Assembly (NCBI GenBank): GCA_002245855.1
Contig: NOUX01000003.1
Location: 310,001 to 374,000 of the forward strand
Length of the DNA: 64,000 nt
Source of the DNA: Sphingobacterium cellulitidis
GTDB taxonomy: Bacteria; Bacteroidota; Bacteroidia; Sphingobacteriales; Sphingobacteriaceae
Reading direction: 5' to 3'
In this document: in pieces, positions 25,221 to 33,531 of the stretch
Position numbering within the stretch: the stretch's first letter is position 1
How the letters are laid out: every line of letters starts with the position of its first letter
Translations under genes and position numbers: made by a program
The notes under the pieces: generated by a model
The model's input: only the letters and a program-made list of their open reading frames with translations
Database searches by the model: none
What the model was told of the DNA's origin: nothing

Positions 25221-26648
25221 ATGAATTTAGATACAATAAAATCAACAGACATCTCTGCTCCTTACAGCAAGCGTTGGGCAGCTTTGTTCTTACTATGTAC
25301 AGCACAGTTTATTGTGATTATGGACACCTCGATAATCGGTGTGGCATTGCCTGCGATAAAAGAAGATCTAGGCTATTCTCAATCCGGACTACAATGGATA
25401 TTTAATGCCTATGTTATCCTGTTTGGTGGTTTTTTATTGTTAGGTGGACGTTTATCCGATTTGTACGGTGCTCGCAAAATTTTTATTTGGGGTTTTGCTG
25501 TACTTAGTTTGGCGTCACTATTGGCGGGTGTTGCATGGTCACCGGAAGTACTTAATGCTGGTCGAGCATTGCAAGGTTTGGGTTCTGCATTCATTGCTCC
25601 AGCAGCATTAACTTTGGTAATGTCTATGTTTACCGACCCAGCAGAACTTAATAAAGCTCTTGGTTTTTGGGGTGCATCTGCTGCAGCCGGAGGTTCTGCT
25701 GGAGTTTTCCTTGGTGGGGTTATTACTGAATGGCTATCGTGGCATTGGGTGTTCCTTATCAATATTCCTCTTGGGCTTATCGTACTGTTAGCTAGCCCAC
25801 GCTTGCTACTCACTGGTGCAACTCAAAAAGGAAAGGTTGATATTGCTGGTGCAATACTGGCGACAGCAGCACTTGTTCTGATGGTTTATACGATTGTATC
25901 AGCGGAGCATGCTGGTTGGCAGTCTCTGCAAACCATCAGTTTGTTAGGTTTGTCATTTGTACTGTTCATTGTTTTCATCACCATTCAAAAGCGGAAAAGT
26001 GATCCACTGATTCCGATGGCCATCTTTAAGGTCCCCAATCTTTCACCGGGCAACTTGGTAATGGCTTTATTGGCGGGAGCCTGGATACCATTATGGTTTT
26101 TCCTCAATCTCTACCTACAGCAGACCTTGAACTATTCCGCCTTTCATAGTGGTCTAGCTCTGTTACCTATGACGATTGCCATTATGATTCTAATGGTAGG
26201 GGTAACCGGAAAATTAGTAGTGCGTTTCGGTTTTAAATCTAATATGATAGCTGGATTGATTGCACTTGCAGGGGCATTGTTCCTATTCAGTAACATTCCT
26301 GCCGATGGCTCTTTTGTGGTCGATGTATTGCCTGCATCTTTACTGGGGGCTTTAGGCATGTCATTAACCTATATACCAGGTACTATCGCTTCCATGTCGG
26401 GTGCCAAGCCCGAAGAGACGGGACTTGCATCAGGATTAGTAAATACAAGTTATCAGGTGGGGTCGGCTTTGGGCTTGGCAATTATCGTAGCCATTTCAGC
26501 GGCAAAGAGTAACGCCGAGAGATTTTTCGGAGCGACGGATTCCGATGCATTGAATGCAGGTTTTCAGACCGCGTTTTTTTCTGCCGCCTTGGTATGTATT
26601 GTAGCTACAGTCATAACAGCTGTCTCTATTAAACCCCCAAAAAAATAA
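25221..26648 (+). CDS. DHA2-family MFS drug exporter (EmrB-like)
   Basis: The 475-residue protein has about fourteen membrane segments. Helix 1 carries the DHA2 signature (FIVIMDTSIIGVALPAI), the loop 2-3 motif is GGRLSDLYGARKIF, and motif C-like sequence appears as GFWGASAAAGGSAGVFLGG. It exports drugs or cationic compounds by proton antiport. It follows the OMF by 36 bp and closes the RND operon. Confidence 0.92.
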   Translation: MNLDTIKSTDISAPYSKRWAALFLLCTAQFIVIMDTSIIGVALPAIKEDLGYSQSGLQWIFNAYVILFGGFLLLGGRLSDLYGARKIFIWGFAVLSLASLLAGVAWSPEVLNAGRALQGLGSAFIAPAALTLVMSMFTDPAELNKALGFWGASAAAGGSAGVFLGGVITEWLSWHWVFLINIPLGLIVLLASPRLLLTGATQKGKVDIAGAILATAALVLMVYTIVSAEHAGWQSLQTISLLGLSFVLFIVFITIQKRKSDPLIPMAIFKVPNLSPGNLVMALLAGAWIPLWFFLNLYLQQTLNYSAFHSGLALLPMTIAIMILMVGVTGKLVVRFGFKSNMIAGLIALAGALFLFSNIPADGSFVVDVLPASLLGALGMSLTYIPGTIASMSGAKPEETGLASGLVNTSYQVGSALGLAIIVAISAAKSNAERFFGATDSDALNAGFQTAFFSAALVCIVATVITAVSIKPPKK

Positions 26649-26699
26649 CCGTAAAAATGTCTTGAGATGGCAACGAACACAATTGAAAAACAATCAGTA

Positions 26700-26760
26700 A
26701 ATCTCACAAATCAAAGATGAAATATCATAACAAGAGCTGATAAATTTCTGCTGAAATTTG
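26700..26760 (+). promoter_or_regulatory. Metal-island operator/promoter 8 (small HMA protein 2)
   Basis: AATCTCACAA (26700-26709), spacer ATCAAAGATGA, AATATCATAA (26721-26730), 24 bp, AATTTG (26755-26760). Confidence 0.8.
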
Positions 26761-26791
26761 TAGTATTCAATAACAATTAAAACAAAATAAA

Positions 26792-27040
26792 ATGAAACAA
26801 GTAGCAATCAAGATACCCAACATGCAAAGCACACACTGCCAGACTAGGGTAAGCAACGCAGTAAAAGGAATTGCCGGTGTACAAATTCAAAACCTGGAAG
26901 CTGGTCAATTAACCGTTTCCGTTATATCTGAAAACTTGCAAAACGAAGTTGTACAAGCCATAGAAAAGGTTGGATATACTGTAGCTTTAGAAGAAGATGA
27001 TGATAAATCATCGGAATGTTCAACAGGTTGTTGCAGTTAG
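26792..27040 (+). CDS. Small HMA-fold protein with SxHC motif and Cys-rich tail, copy 2
   Basis: The 82-residue protein is a paralogue of 15965-16210 with the same NMQSTHC loop and the tail CSTGCCS after an acidic linker (EEDDDKSSE). Conservation of both the odd SxHC loop and the C-terminal cluster between two diverged copies argues that they are functional metal sites and not decay. It has its own operator and is followed by a broken CxxC HMA gene. Confidence 0.8.
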   Translation: MKQVAIKIPNMQSTHCQTRVSNAVKGIAGVQIQNLEAGQLTVSVISENLQNEVVQAIEKVGYTVALEEDDDKSSECSTGCCS

Positions 27041-27075
27041 TAAATTTTAATCACTTAAAAAAAAGTATCAGTAAA

Positions 27076-27296
27076 ATGGAAAACAAAGAATTTCAATTCA
27101 AAACAAACCTTAACTGTGGTGGCTGTGTATCAAAAGTCCAGCCAGATTTTGATAATGCCGACGGTGTTTGCCATTGGAGTGTAGATACCAGCAATGCAGA
27201 CAAAATACTGAGTGTAAGCTCAAGTGATATACCAAGGAAGATATTATGAATCTTGTAAGAAGCAAAGGATTTAAAATTGAGCCAATAAACAATTAG
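27076..27296 (+). pseudogene. Frameshifted small HMA metallochaperone
   Basis: The first frame encodes MENKEFQFKTNLNCGGCV with an intact CxxC loop and matches the intact gene at 32943-33164 closely. It shifts near 27230 to a premature stop. The missing C-terminal part (NLVRSKGFKIEPINN) continues in another frame to TAG 27294-27296. One base missing near CCAAGG would explain it. Dead gene or sequencing indel. Confidence 0.78.
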
Positions 27297-27301
27297 GATC
27301 A

Positions 27302-27342
27302 TTAACTACAAGTCCAAAATATTGCTTTGGGCCTGTAGTTAA
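27302..27342 (+). terminator. Hairpin after the broken HMA gene
   Basis: A 17-base arm starting TTAACTACAAG pairs (two mismatches) with the complementary arm ending CTGTAGTTAA, across a 7-base loop. No strong T run follows, so it may be a terminator or a processing hairpin. Confidence 0.5.
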
Positions 27343-27383
27343 TTCAGATTAGAATAATGAATCAATCACAAAATAATAAAACA

Positions 27384-27827
27384 ATGAAAAAAGCCATTTT
27401 TGCAGCAACAATAATGTTCCTGGGTTTTTCAGCATTTGCCCAAAACACAAACAACCTGTTCAATAATTATTTAAATATAAAGAACGCTTTGGTAAATAGC
27501 GATAGCAAAGCGGCAAGCACAGCAATTGCCAAGCTGAACGAAGCCGTAGAGGGTGAAAAGGATTTTGCACAGAAAGACGAATTATTGAAAGCCATTGAAA
27601 AAATGAGCAAAGCCAATAATCTCGAAAAGCAAAGAGCTTCATTCAATGACGTTTCTGTACAGGTGTGGAAATTGGTAAAAGGTTCGGAGAAAGTAAATCA
27701 GACCATTTACTACCAATATTGCCCGATGAAAAAAGCCTATTGGCTAAGCAAAGAAAAAGATATTAAAAACCCTTATTACGGCTCATCAATGCTTACTTGT
27801 GGGAAAGTAGTCGAAACTAAAAAATAA
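27384..27827 (+). CDS. Periplasmic DUF3347-type protein
   Basis: The ATG at 27384 gives a clean signal peptide ending in AFAQ; nine earlier codons are unneeded. The mature part (~128 residues) is helical with the DUF3347 pattern: NNYLNIKNALVNSD, then a KANNLEKQRASFNDVSVQVWKL block, then YYQYCPM and SMLTCGKVVETKK. Two Cys flank the C-terminal region. DUF3347 domains occur at the end of CusB-like adaptors and as free periplasmic proteins in copper loci. A copper-handling role is likely. Confidence 0.8.
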   Translation: MKKAIFAATIMFLGFSAFAQNTNNLFNNYLNIKNALVNSDSKAASTAIAKLNEAVEGEKDFAQKDELLKAIEKMSKANNLEKQRASFNDVSVQVWKLVKGSEKVNQTIYYQYCPMKKAYWLSKEKDIKNPYYGSSMLTCGKVVETKK

Positions 27828-27835
27828 GGGGTGTT

Positions 27836-28315
27836 ATGAGAAAATTTTTGATGCCATTAATTTTTTTGTGGACAATATTACTTTTTGGGTGTACAGAAAC
27901 AAAACAGCAGGAAAGCAATGTCAGTTTTCCTGAAAAGAATTACGTTGCCAATTCAACTACTTCTTCAACAGATGAAATCAACAAGGACTCAAATGTACCA
28001 TATGAAGTTGGAGATATAATTCCCCACGATGAAGTATGTATGGTAAACAACGTTTATATGGGCAGAAAGCAGATTTCAGTAATATTCAAGGAAAAGACTT
28101 ATTACGGATGCTGCGAAATGTGCGAAAAAAGGATACCCAACGAAGAAAAAGTACGGACAACTATAGATCCATATTCAAAAAAACAAGTGGACAAAGCAGA
28201 TGCCATAATAGCGATAGCAAACAACGAAGGTAGTGTGATTTACTTTGAAAATAAAGAAAATTACCAATCCTTTTTTGCAAAACAAAACCGTAAACATAAT
28301 AACAATGACAAATAG
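27836..28315 (+). CDS. Copper-locus lipoprotein with TRASH/YHS-like Cys motif
   Basis: The 159-residue lipoprotein (lipobox FGC) has a Ser/Thr-rich linker. A domain with VCMVNNVYMGRKQISVIFKEKTYYGC then CEMC follows, continued by a KQVDKADAIIAI...GSVIYFENKENYQSFF segment. The Cys spacing and the following FENxENYxxF segment resemble YHS/TRASH metal-binding proteins (MlpB-like). It starts 8 bp after the DUF3347 gene, and its end overlaps the multicopper oxidase start by 11 bp, so all three are translated together. Confidence 0.75.
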   Translation: MRKFLMPLIFLWTILLFGCTETKQQESNVSFPEKNYVANSTTSSTDEINKDSNVPYEVGDIIPHDEVCMVNNVYMGRKQISVIFKEKTYYGCCEMCEKRIPNEEKVRTTIDPYSKKQVDKADAIIAIANNEGSVIYFENKENYQSFFAKQNRKHNNNDK

Positions 28316-30599
28316 AATAAGGTACATAGTATTACCTACAGCCCTTCTCCTCACTGCAACGGTTACTTTTGCACAAAAAGTGGTGCATTACGATTTATAT
28401 GTAAAAGATACAATTGTAAATTATGCAGGCAAAGAAAAAAGAGCAATAGCTGTAAACGGACAAATACCGATGCCTACCCTAGAATTTACAGAGGGTGATA
28501 TAGCAGAAATAGTGGTGCATAACCAACTCAAAGAAAGTACAGCAATCCATTGGCATGGGTTATTTTTGCCCAATAAAGAGGATGGAATTCCTTACTTGAC
28601 ACAAAAGCCCATTCGCCCCGGCGAATCCTTAACCTATAGTTTTCCAATCATTCAAAATGGAACGCATTGGTACCATTCTCATGAAGGTTTGCAGGAGCAA
28701 CTTGGTATGTACGGAAGTTTCATTATGCACAAAAAGGCCGGCGATAAAACATTCCGAAAAGGAATCGACGATTTGCCTTCCGTTCCCATTATTTTAAGTG
28801 AATGGACAAATCTAAAGCCTGAGAATGTGCACCGTATGCTGCACAATGCCAGCGACTGGTTTGCCATAAAAAAAGGAGCAACCCAAAGCTATACTGAAGC
28901 TATCCGCAGTGGTCATTTCAAAACAAAAGTCACAAACGAATGGAAACGTATGTTGGCAATGGATGTGAGTGATGTTTATTACGATAAAGTTTTGATGAAT
29001 GGACAACACCTCACAAACCTAACGACTATTGCTGGGAAGCCCCTTAAAGCAGGTGATAAAGTTCGCTTACGCATCTCCAATGGAGGTTCTTCCTCTTATT
29101 TTTGGCTTCGTTATGCCGGTGGAAAAATAACTGTAGTGGCAAGTGATGGTAACGATGTTGAACCAATAGAAGTAGATAGATTGATAATAGCCGTTTCTGA
29201 AACTTACGATGTAGTTGTAACCATTCCTGAAGACAATAAAGCTTTTGAATTTATGGCAACGACTGAAGATCGTACCCAATCGGCCAGCTATTTCATTGGC
29301 AATGGTCAAAAGCAATACGTTGGAAATATGCCAGGTCTGAAATATTTCGAAGGAATGAAGATGATGAATGATATGATGAAGATGAACGGCGACCTTGACG
29401 ATATGGGCATGGCAATGAGTCTGCAACAAATGGACATGAATGTCGTGATGTATCCAGAAATTACAGGTGAGGAAAAGAAAAAGTCTAAAAAAGAAATACG
29501 CGACAACCATACGAAACACGGACATCATAACCACAGTTTGAATACGGAAGATGACCCAAATCGTTATAATGGGAATGCTTTGAGCAATATAGTTACGCTC
29601 AATTACGCTATGCTTAAATCGCCACGCATTACCGAACTGCCGAAAGATGCACCTGTAAAGGAATTGAAATTTACACTTACCGGAAACATGAACCGTTATG
29701 TTTGGAGCATGGACAATCGAATTCTTGCCGAAACGGATAAGATATCGGTTAAGAAAGGCGAAATATTGCGGCTTGTTTTATACAACAATTCTATGATGCG
29801 GCATCCAATGCATTTGCACGGTTTTGATTTTAGGATAATAAATGGGCAGGGAGATTACGCACCTTTAAAAAACGTGCTCGACGTCATGCCGATGGAAACA
29901 GATACAATAGAATTTGCCGCCAACACTGAAGGAGACTGGTTTTTTCATTGCCATATTTTATACCACATGATGTCCGGCATGAACCGTGTATTTGCCGTGG
30001 GCGATTATCAAAATCCTTATTTGCCCGACAAGAAGAAAGCATACCGCAAGCTGCAAAGGGAGCATAACATGCCTCACCTGATGGCGCAAAGCGATTTTGC
30101 CACCAATGGTATTGACGGCGAAGCCATGTTGATGAACGCACGATACAGTCTCGGCACAGAATGGCGTTTAGGTTATAACGATATGCATGGCTACGAAGTG
30201 GAAACTCATTTAGGACGTTATATAGGTAAAATGCAATGGTTCATGCCATTCGTTGGTTTCGACTGGCGCTATCGAAAAATGGGAATGGATGAACACGAAA
30301 AGAATTTATTCGGGCAGGTAAATAAAAAAGACAACCGGGCTGCTGTTAGTTTGGGTGTGATGTACACCTTGCCAATGCTGATAAATGCACAGGCAGAAAT
30401 TTATCACGACGGTATATTCCGGGTGTCATTAATGCGTGAAGATATTCCTATTTCTCGAAGGCTAAGAGCCGGATTTATGGTAAATACCGATTTAGAATAT
30501 ATGGCTGACTTGCGATATATACTCACAAGACACCTCAGCATCAGAACACACTATGATAGTGATATGGGCTTTGGTGCTGGACTTTCGCTCAATTACTAA
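28305..30599 (+). CDS. Multicopper oxidase fused to a C-terminal CopB-like domain
   Basis: I start at ATG 28305, which gives a signal peptide ending in TFAQ; an in-frame ATG 60 bp earlier would bury the signal. The protein has 764 residues. Copper ligands are seen as HWHGLF, HWYHSH, HPMHLHGF and HCHILYHMMSGM, the full set for three type 1/2/3 sites. A Met-rich stretch (about residues 345-385) and a His run (HTKHGHHNH) lie before the last cupredoxin domain, as in CopA/PcoA oxidases. The last ~150 residues are beta-rich and resemble the CopB/PcoB outer-membrane domain, ending in GLSLNY. It would oxidise periplasmic Cu(I). Confidence 0.93.
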   Translation: MTNRIRYIVLPTALLLTATVTFAQKVVHYDLYVKDTIVNYAGKEKRAIAVNGQIPMPTLEFTEGDIAEIVVHNQLKESTAIHWHGLFLPNKEDGIPYLTQKPIRPGESLTYSFPIIQNGTHWYHSHEGLQEQLGMYGSFIMHKKAGDKTFRKGIDDLPSVPIILSEWTNLKPENVHRMLHNASDWFAIKKGATQSYTEAIRSGHFKTKVTNEWKRMLAMDVSDVYYDKVLMNGQHLTNLTTIAGKPLKAGDKVRLRISNGGSSSYFWLRYAGGKITVVASDGNDVEPIEVDRLIIAVSETYDVVVTIPEDNKAFEFMATTEDRTQSASYFIGNGQKQYVGNMPGLKYFEGMKMMNDMMKMNGDLDDMGMAMSLQQMDMNVVMYPEITGEEKKKSKKEIRDNHTKHGHHNHSLNTEDDPNRYNGNALSNIVTLNYAMLKSPRITELPKDAPVKELKFTLTGNMNRYVWSMDNRILAETDKISVKKGEILRLVLYNNSMMRHPMHLHGFDFRIINGQGDYAPLKNVLDVMPMETDTIEFAANTEGDWFFHCHILYHMMSGMNRVFAVGDYQNPYLPDKKKAYRKLQREHNMPHLMAQSDFATNGIDGEAMLMNARYSLGTEWRLGYNDMHGYEVETHLGRYIGKMQWFMPFVGFDWRYRKMGMDEHEKNLFGQVNKKDNRAAVSLGVMYTLPMLINAQAEIYHDGIFRVSLMREDIPISRRLRAGFMVNTDLEYMADLRYILTRHLSIRTHYDSDMGFGAGLSLNY

Positions 30600-30687
30600 A
30601 GGAAAACATCTTAATAAAAAAAATGTAAAGGTCGTAGTGTCGCGCTACCACCTTTATTTGTTTTTAATAATAGCCACTATATCAGTA

Positions 30688-30748
30688 AACATCACAAATC
30701 AAACAAGAAATATCATAATCATGTCATGGAAGTAAACTTGGAACTTTG
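30688..30748 (+). promoter_or_regulatory. Metal-island operator/promoter 9 (MFS gene)
   Basis: AACATCACAA (30688-30697), spacer ATCAAACAAGA, AATATCATAA (30709-30718), 24 bp, ACTTTG (30743-30748). Confidence 0.8.
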
Positions 30749-30766
30749 CAGTATAAACTTTAGGAT

Positions 30767-31963
30767 ATGGAAACAAAAACAAAATGGAACAATGTGTATC
30801 TCCTGTTTACCGCACAGGCATTGTTTCAGACAGCATCTATTTTAGTCATTACACTATCGGGTGTGGTAGGCTTACAAATGGCTCCTGATAAGAATTTGTC
30901 GACATTACCAATAGCAATGATTACCGTAGGTACAGCAGGTATGTTGATACCCGCATCGCTTATCATTAAAAAATTAGGCCAGCGAAAAGCCTTTATGATT
31001 GGTACGTTAATAGGTGTTCTGTCGGGATTGGTTTCTTGGTATGGTATTATCCAAAATTCGTTTTGGCTGTTTTCTATTGGTAATATGCTGATAGGTGTTT
31101 ATCAAGGGTTTTCACAATACTACCGTTTCGCTGCGGCAGATGCCGTTCCCGATAATGCAAAAAGCAAAGCCATTTCGTTCGTCATTGCAGGTGGTATTGT
31201 TGCGGCTTTCTCTGGCCCCAACTTGGCAAGGTTTACACAGCATTTAGGGGCTGTTCCTTACGCTTATTCCTACATTTCAATTATCCTTTTAAGCATAGTT
31301 GCTTTAGGCGTTGTTTCCTTTTTGAAACTGCGAAAAATATCAACAGTACAAGTAAGTAACATCCAACAAAAAGGTCGCCACTTAAAGGAAATCATAAAAA
31401 ATAAAGACACCATTCTTGCAATACTTTCCTCATCTACCGCCTTTGCAGTTATGGGAATGTCTATGACAGTTACACCGATAGCAATGCACAGTTTTGGACA
31501 TTCCCCAGACAGCCCTGCAACAGTAATTCAATGGCATGTATTGGGCATGTTCCTGCCATCTTTTTTTACAGGTATGCTCATTCAAAAATTCGGTGTTTAC
31601 CGTATCATTATTACAGGCTTAACCTTTTTGTTTCTATATATCGTCATTGCACTTATGGGAACCAGTGTCGACCATTTTATCTCCGCTTTGTTCATCGTTG
31701 GTTTGGGTTGGAACTTTCTATTTATCGGAGGAACATCGTTGCTTACCAAAGTTTACCGACCCGAAGAAAGGGAAAAAACACAGGCATTTCATGATTTCAC
31801 TGTTTTTGCAGGAATCAGTTTTGCGAGTTTCTTTGCAGGTACCCTGTTTAATTATTGGGGTTGGTTCGGTGTAAATATTGTACTAATGCCAATGCTTTTT
31901 ATTACCCTATTAGCTGTAATTCGAATTACTATGAATAAAAAGAAAGGGTACAATAAACAGTAA
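30767..31963 (+). CDS. MFS transporter in the metal island
   Basis: The 398-residue protein has about twelve membrane helices. A GQRKAFMIGTLIG stretch follows helix 2 and a basic central loop (LRKISTVQVSNIQQKGRHLKEIIKNK) separates the halves. Several Met-rich patches occur (FAVMGMSMTVTPIAMHSF and IQWHVLGMFLPSFF). Substrate is not evident; the Met-rich helices and the shared operator suggest copper or a copper-related compound. It is transcribed alone between two island operators. Confidence 0.85.
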   Translation: METKTKWNNVYLLFTAQALFQTASILVITLSGVVGLQMAPDKNLSTLPIAMITVGTAGMLIPASLIIKKLGQRKAFMIGTLIGVLSGLVSWYGIIQNSFWLFSIGNMLIGVYQGFSQYYRFAAADAVPDNAKSKAISFVIAGGIVAAFSGPNLARFTQHLGAVPYAYSYISIILLSIVALGVVSFLKLRKISTVQVSNIQQKGRHLKEIIKNKDTILAILSSSTAFAVMGMSMTVTPIAMHSFGHSPDSPATVIQWHVLGMFLPSFFTGMLIQKFGVYRIIITGLTFLFLYIVIALMGTSVDHFISALFIVGLGWNFLFIGGTSLLTKVYRPEEREKTQAFHDFTVFAGISFASFFAGTLFNYWGWFGVNIVLMPMLFITLLAVIRITMNKKKGYNKQ

Positions 31964-32023
31964 AATTCGTAAATCAAATAAAAAAAATCACAACAGCTCT
32001 ACGATATTTAATATAGAACTTTG
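31963..32023 (+). promoter_or_regulatory. Metal-island operator/promoter 10 (YtkA-like gene)
   Basis: AAATTCGTAA (31963-31972), spacer ATCAAATAAAA, AAAATCACAA (31984-31993), 24 bp, ACTTTG (32018-32023). Its first base is the last base of the MFS stop codon. Confidence 0.75.
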
Positions 32024-32065
32024 TATTATAATAAAGTGTAATTATAACTAAAAAATAAATAAGAT

Positions 32066-32836
32066 ATGAACACACATCATCACGAACATCACGGACATTC
32101 CGATAGCAAAGGAAAATTTGAAGTAAAGATTACTTCAGAACCATCTGTTATTGAAGCGGGTAATCCAACTAACCTGTCTATCTCAATTACTGAAAGTGGT
32201 AAAAACGTTCCATTGGAAATGGTTCACGAAATGAAAATGCACCTGTTAATAGTAAATGAAGAATTGACCTGGTTTGACCATATCCACCCCGAAGAACAGG
32301 CAGACGGTTCTTACAAGGTTTCAGAAACATTCCCGTTAGCAGGCAAATACCTGTTATTTTCGGACTACAAACCGAACGGAGCCGAGGGAGAGGTCAATAA
32401 GCAAACCATTGAGGTAAAAGGTACGGCAGCAGCCCAAACCACCGAGTTAAAAACTAAATTGGTTTCACCCGTAGATGGTTTTACCGTAACGCTGCTTAAC
32501 GGCGAAGACTTCAAAACAAAAAGAAATCAGCGCTTGCAATTTTCGGTAGAAAAGGACGGCAAGCATTTGGAGGAAAAGGATATGCAGAATTATCTCGGAG
32601 TGACTGCCCATATCGTAATGATAAGCAAAGCCGATAAAGATTTTCTACATATACACCCGGTATCAAAAGAGAATTTCCCGATATATGCGGAAACACATAT
32701 CGAAAAGGCTGGTCTGTACAGGATGTGGGTACAATTTAAATTAAATGACGTGGTACATACCGCCGACTTTACAGTAACAGTTGTGGAGGGCGAAAAATCG
32801 GCTAACGACCACAGTAGCCATCACCACCATCATTAA
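32066..32836 (+). CDS. His-rich YtkA-like protein with duplicated domain
   Basis: The 256-residue protein begins and ends with His runs (HHHEHHGHS and HHHHH), with no signal peptide at the chosen start. Two related beta-sandwich units are seen. The first has EMVHEMKMHLLIVNEEL then FDHIHPEE; the second has VTAHIVMISKADKDFLHIHPVSKE. The HIHP elements with preceding His/Met residues could form metal sites. It is probably a copper buffer or chaperone; location (cytosol or a non-classical export route) is unclear. Confidence 0.75.
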   Translation: MNTHHHEHHGHSDSKGKFEVKITSEPSVIEAGNPTNLSISITESGKNVPLEMVHEMKMHLLIVNEELTWFDHIHPEEQADGSYKVSETFPLAGKYLLFSDYKPNGAEGEVNKQTIEVKGTAAAQTTELKTKLVSPVDGFTVTLLNGEDFKTKRNQRLQFSVEKDGKHLEEKDMQNYLGVTAHIVMISKADKDFLHIHPVSKENFPIYAETHIEKAGLYRMWVQFKLNDVVHTADFTVTVVEGEKSANDHSSHHHHH

Positions 32837-32852
32837 AAAACATAAAACAGTA

Positions 32853-32913
32853 AATATCATAAATCAAACACGAAAAATCACAATAACAAATTTTGGCCTA
32901 ATACTGATTTTTG
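32853..32913 (+). promoter_or_regulatory. Metal-island operator/promoter 11 (small HMA protein 3)
   Basis: AATATCATAA (32853-32862), spacer ATCAAACACGA, AAAATCACAA (32874-32883), 24 bp, TTTTTG (32908-32913). Confidence 0.75.
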
Positions 32914-32942
32914 TATTGTATAAAACAATTAAATTTCAAAAA

Positions 32943-33164
32943 ATGGAAAATAAAGAATTGCAATTCAAGACAAACCTTAATTGTGGAGGTTGTGTATCAA
33001 AAGTACAGTCAGATTTAGATAATGCAGAGGGAGTTTGCCATTGGAACGTGGACACAAACAATTCAGATAAAATCCTTACTGTAAGTTCAAAAGGAATTAC
33101 TGAAGAAGAAGTAATTTCTATCGTCAAAAGCAAAGGTTTCAAAATAGAGCCTTTGAATGCTTAA
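32943..33164 (+). CDS. Small HMA-fold copper chaperone (CxxC type)
   Basis: ATG at 32943 starts a 73-residue protein; longer in-frame versions run through the operator and are not credible. The fold pattern is that of CopZ/Atx1 chaperones with the loop NLNCGGCVSKV (Cys about 12 and 15) and a third Cys in GVCHWNVDT. It probably ferries Cu(I) in the cytosol, for example to CopA. The broken copy at 27076-27296 is its close paralogue. Confidence 0.88.
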   Translation: MENKELQFKTNLNCGGCVSKVQSDLDNAEGVCHWNVDTNNSDKILTVSSKGITEEEVISIVKSKGFKIEPLNA

Positions 33165-33168
33165 TACG

Positions 33169-33204
33169 AAAGAACTCCGACATCTTACTTCGGAGTTCTT
33201 TTAA
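33169..33204 (+). terminator. Terminator at the end of the metal island
   Basis: AAGAACTCCGA pairs with TCGGAGTTCTT across a 9-base loop, then a short T run. Confidence 0.8.
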
Positions 33205-33531
33205 AAAATCATACAAATGAAAAATTTTGTTTGTTTAGGTGCAATGCTGTTTTGTTTTGGCATTTGAATGTGGATTCAGTTCTAAAACAAGTTTTTATCG
33301 TAACTTTAAAAAAGTTACTAATGTATCTATCTCGTGAATATCTTAAAGTTAGTAGATCAGACTTTCTATATTTAATTAACCGTCAAACCCCAAAAAGCTA
33401 AATTAACATCATTTACATAAAAGTAATTGTTGATAGTGCTAATCTATATTGCTGAACAAGTTTCGTCGCCGATGATGTATTTGGGATACAGACTTCTCCT
33501 GTCAGATCGACCATATTTTCCGAACCGTATT
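33205..33531. other. Non-coding junction between metal island and next gene block
   Basis: No convincing gene. A 16-codon ORF at 33217-33267 looks like the start of a broken secretory signal. An inverted repeat GTAACTTT-AAA-AAAGTTAC lies near 33300-33318. At 33378-33400 there is a 23-base stretch that matches the leader of the gene at 48208 in 21 of 23 positions (AACCGTCAAACCCCAAAAAG against AACCATCAAACCCCAAGAAG), which may be a remnant of a related leader. Confidence 0.4.
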
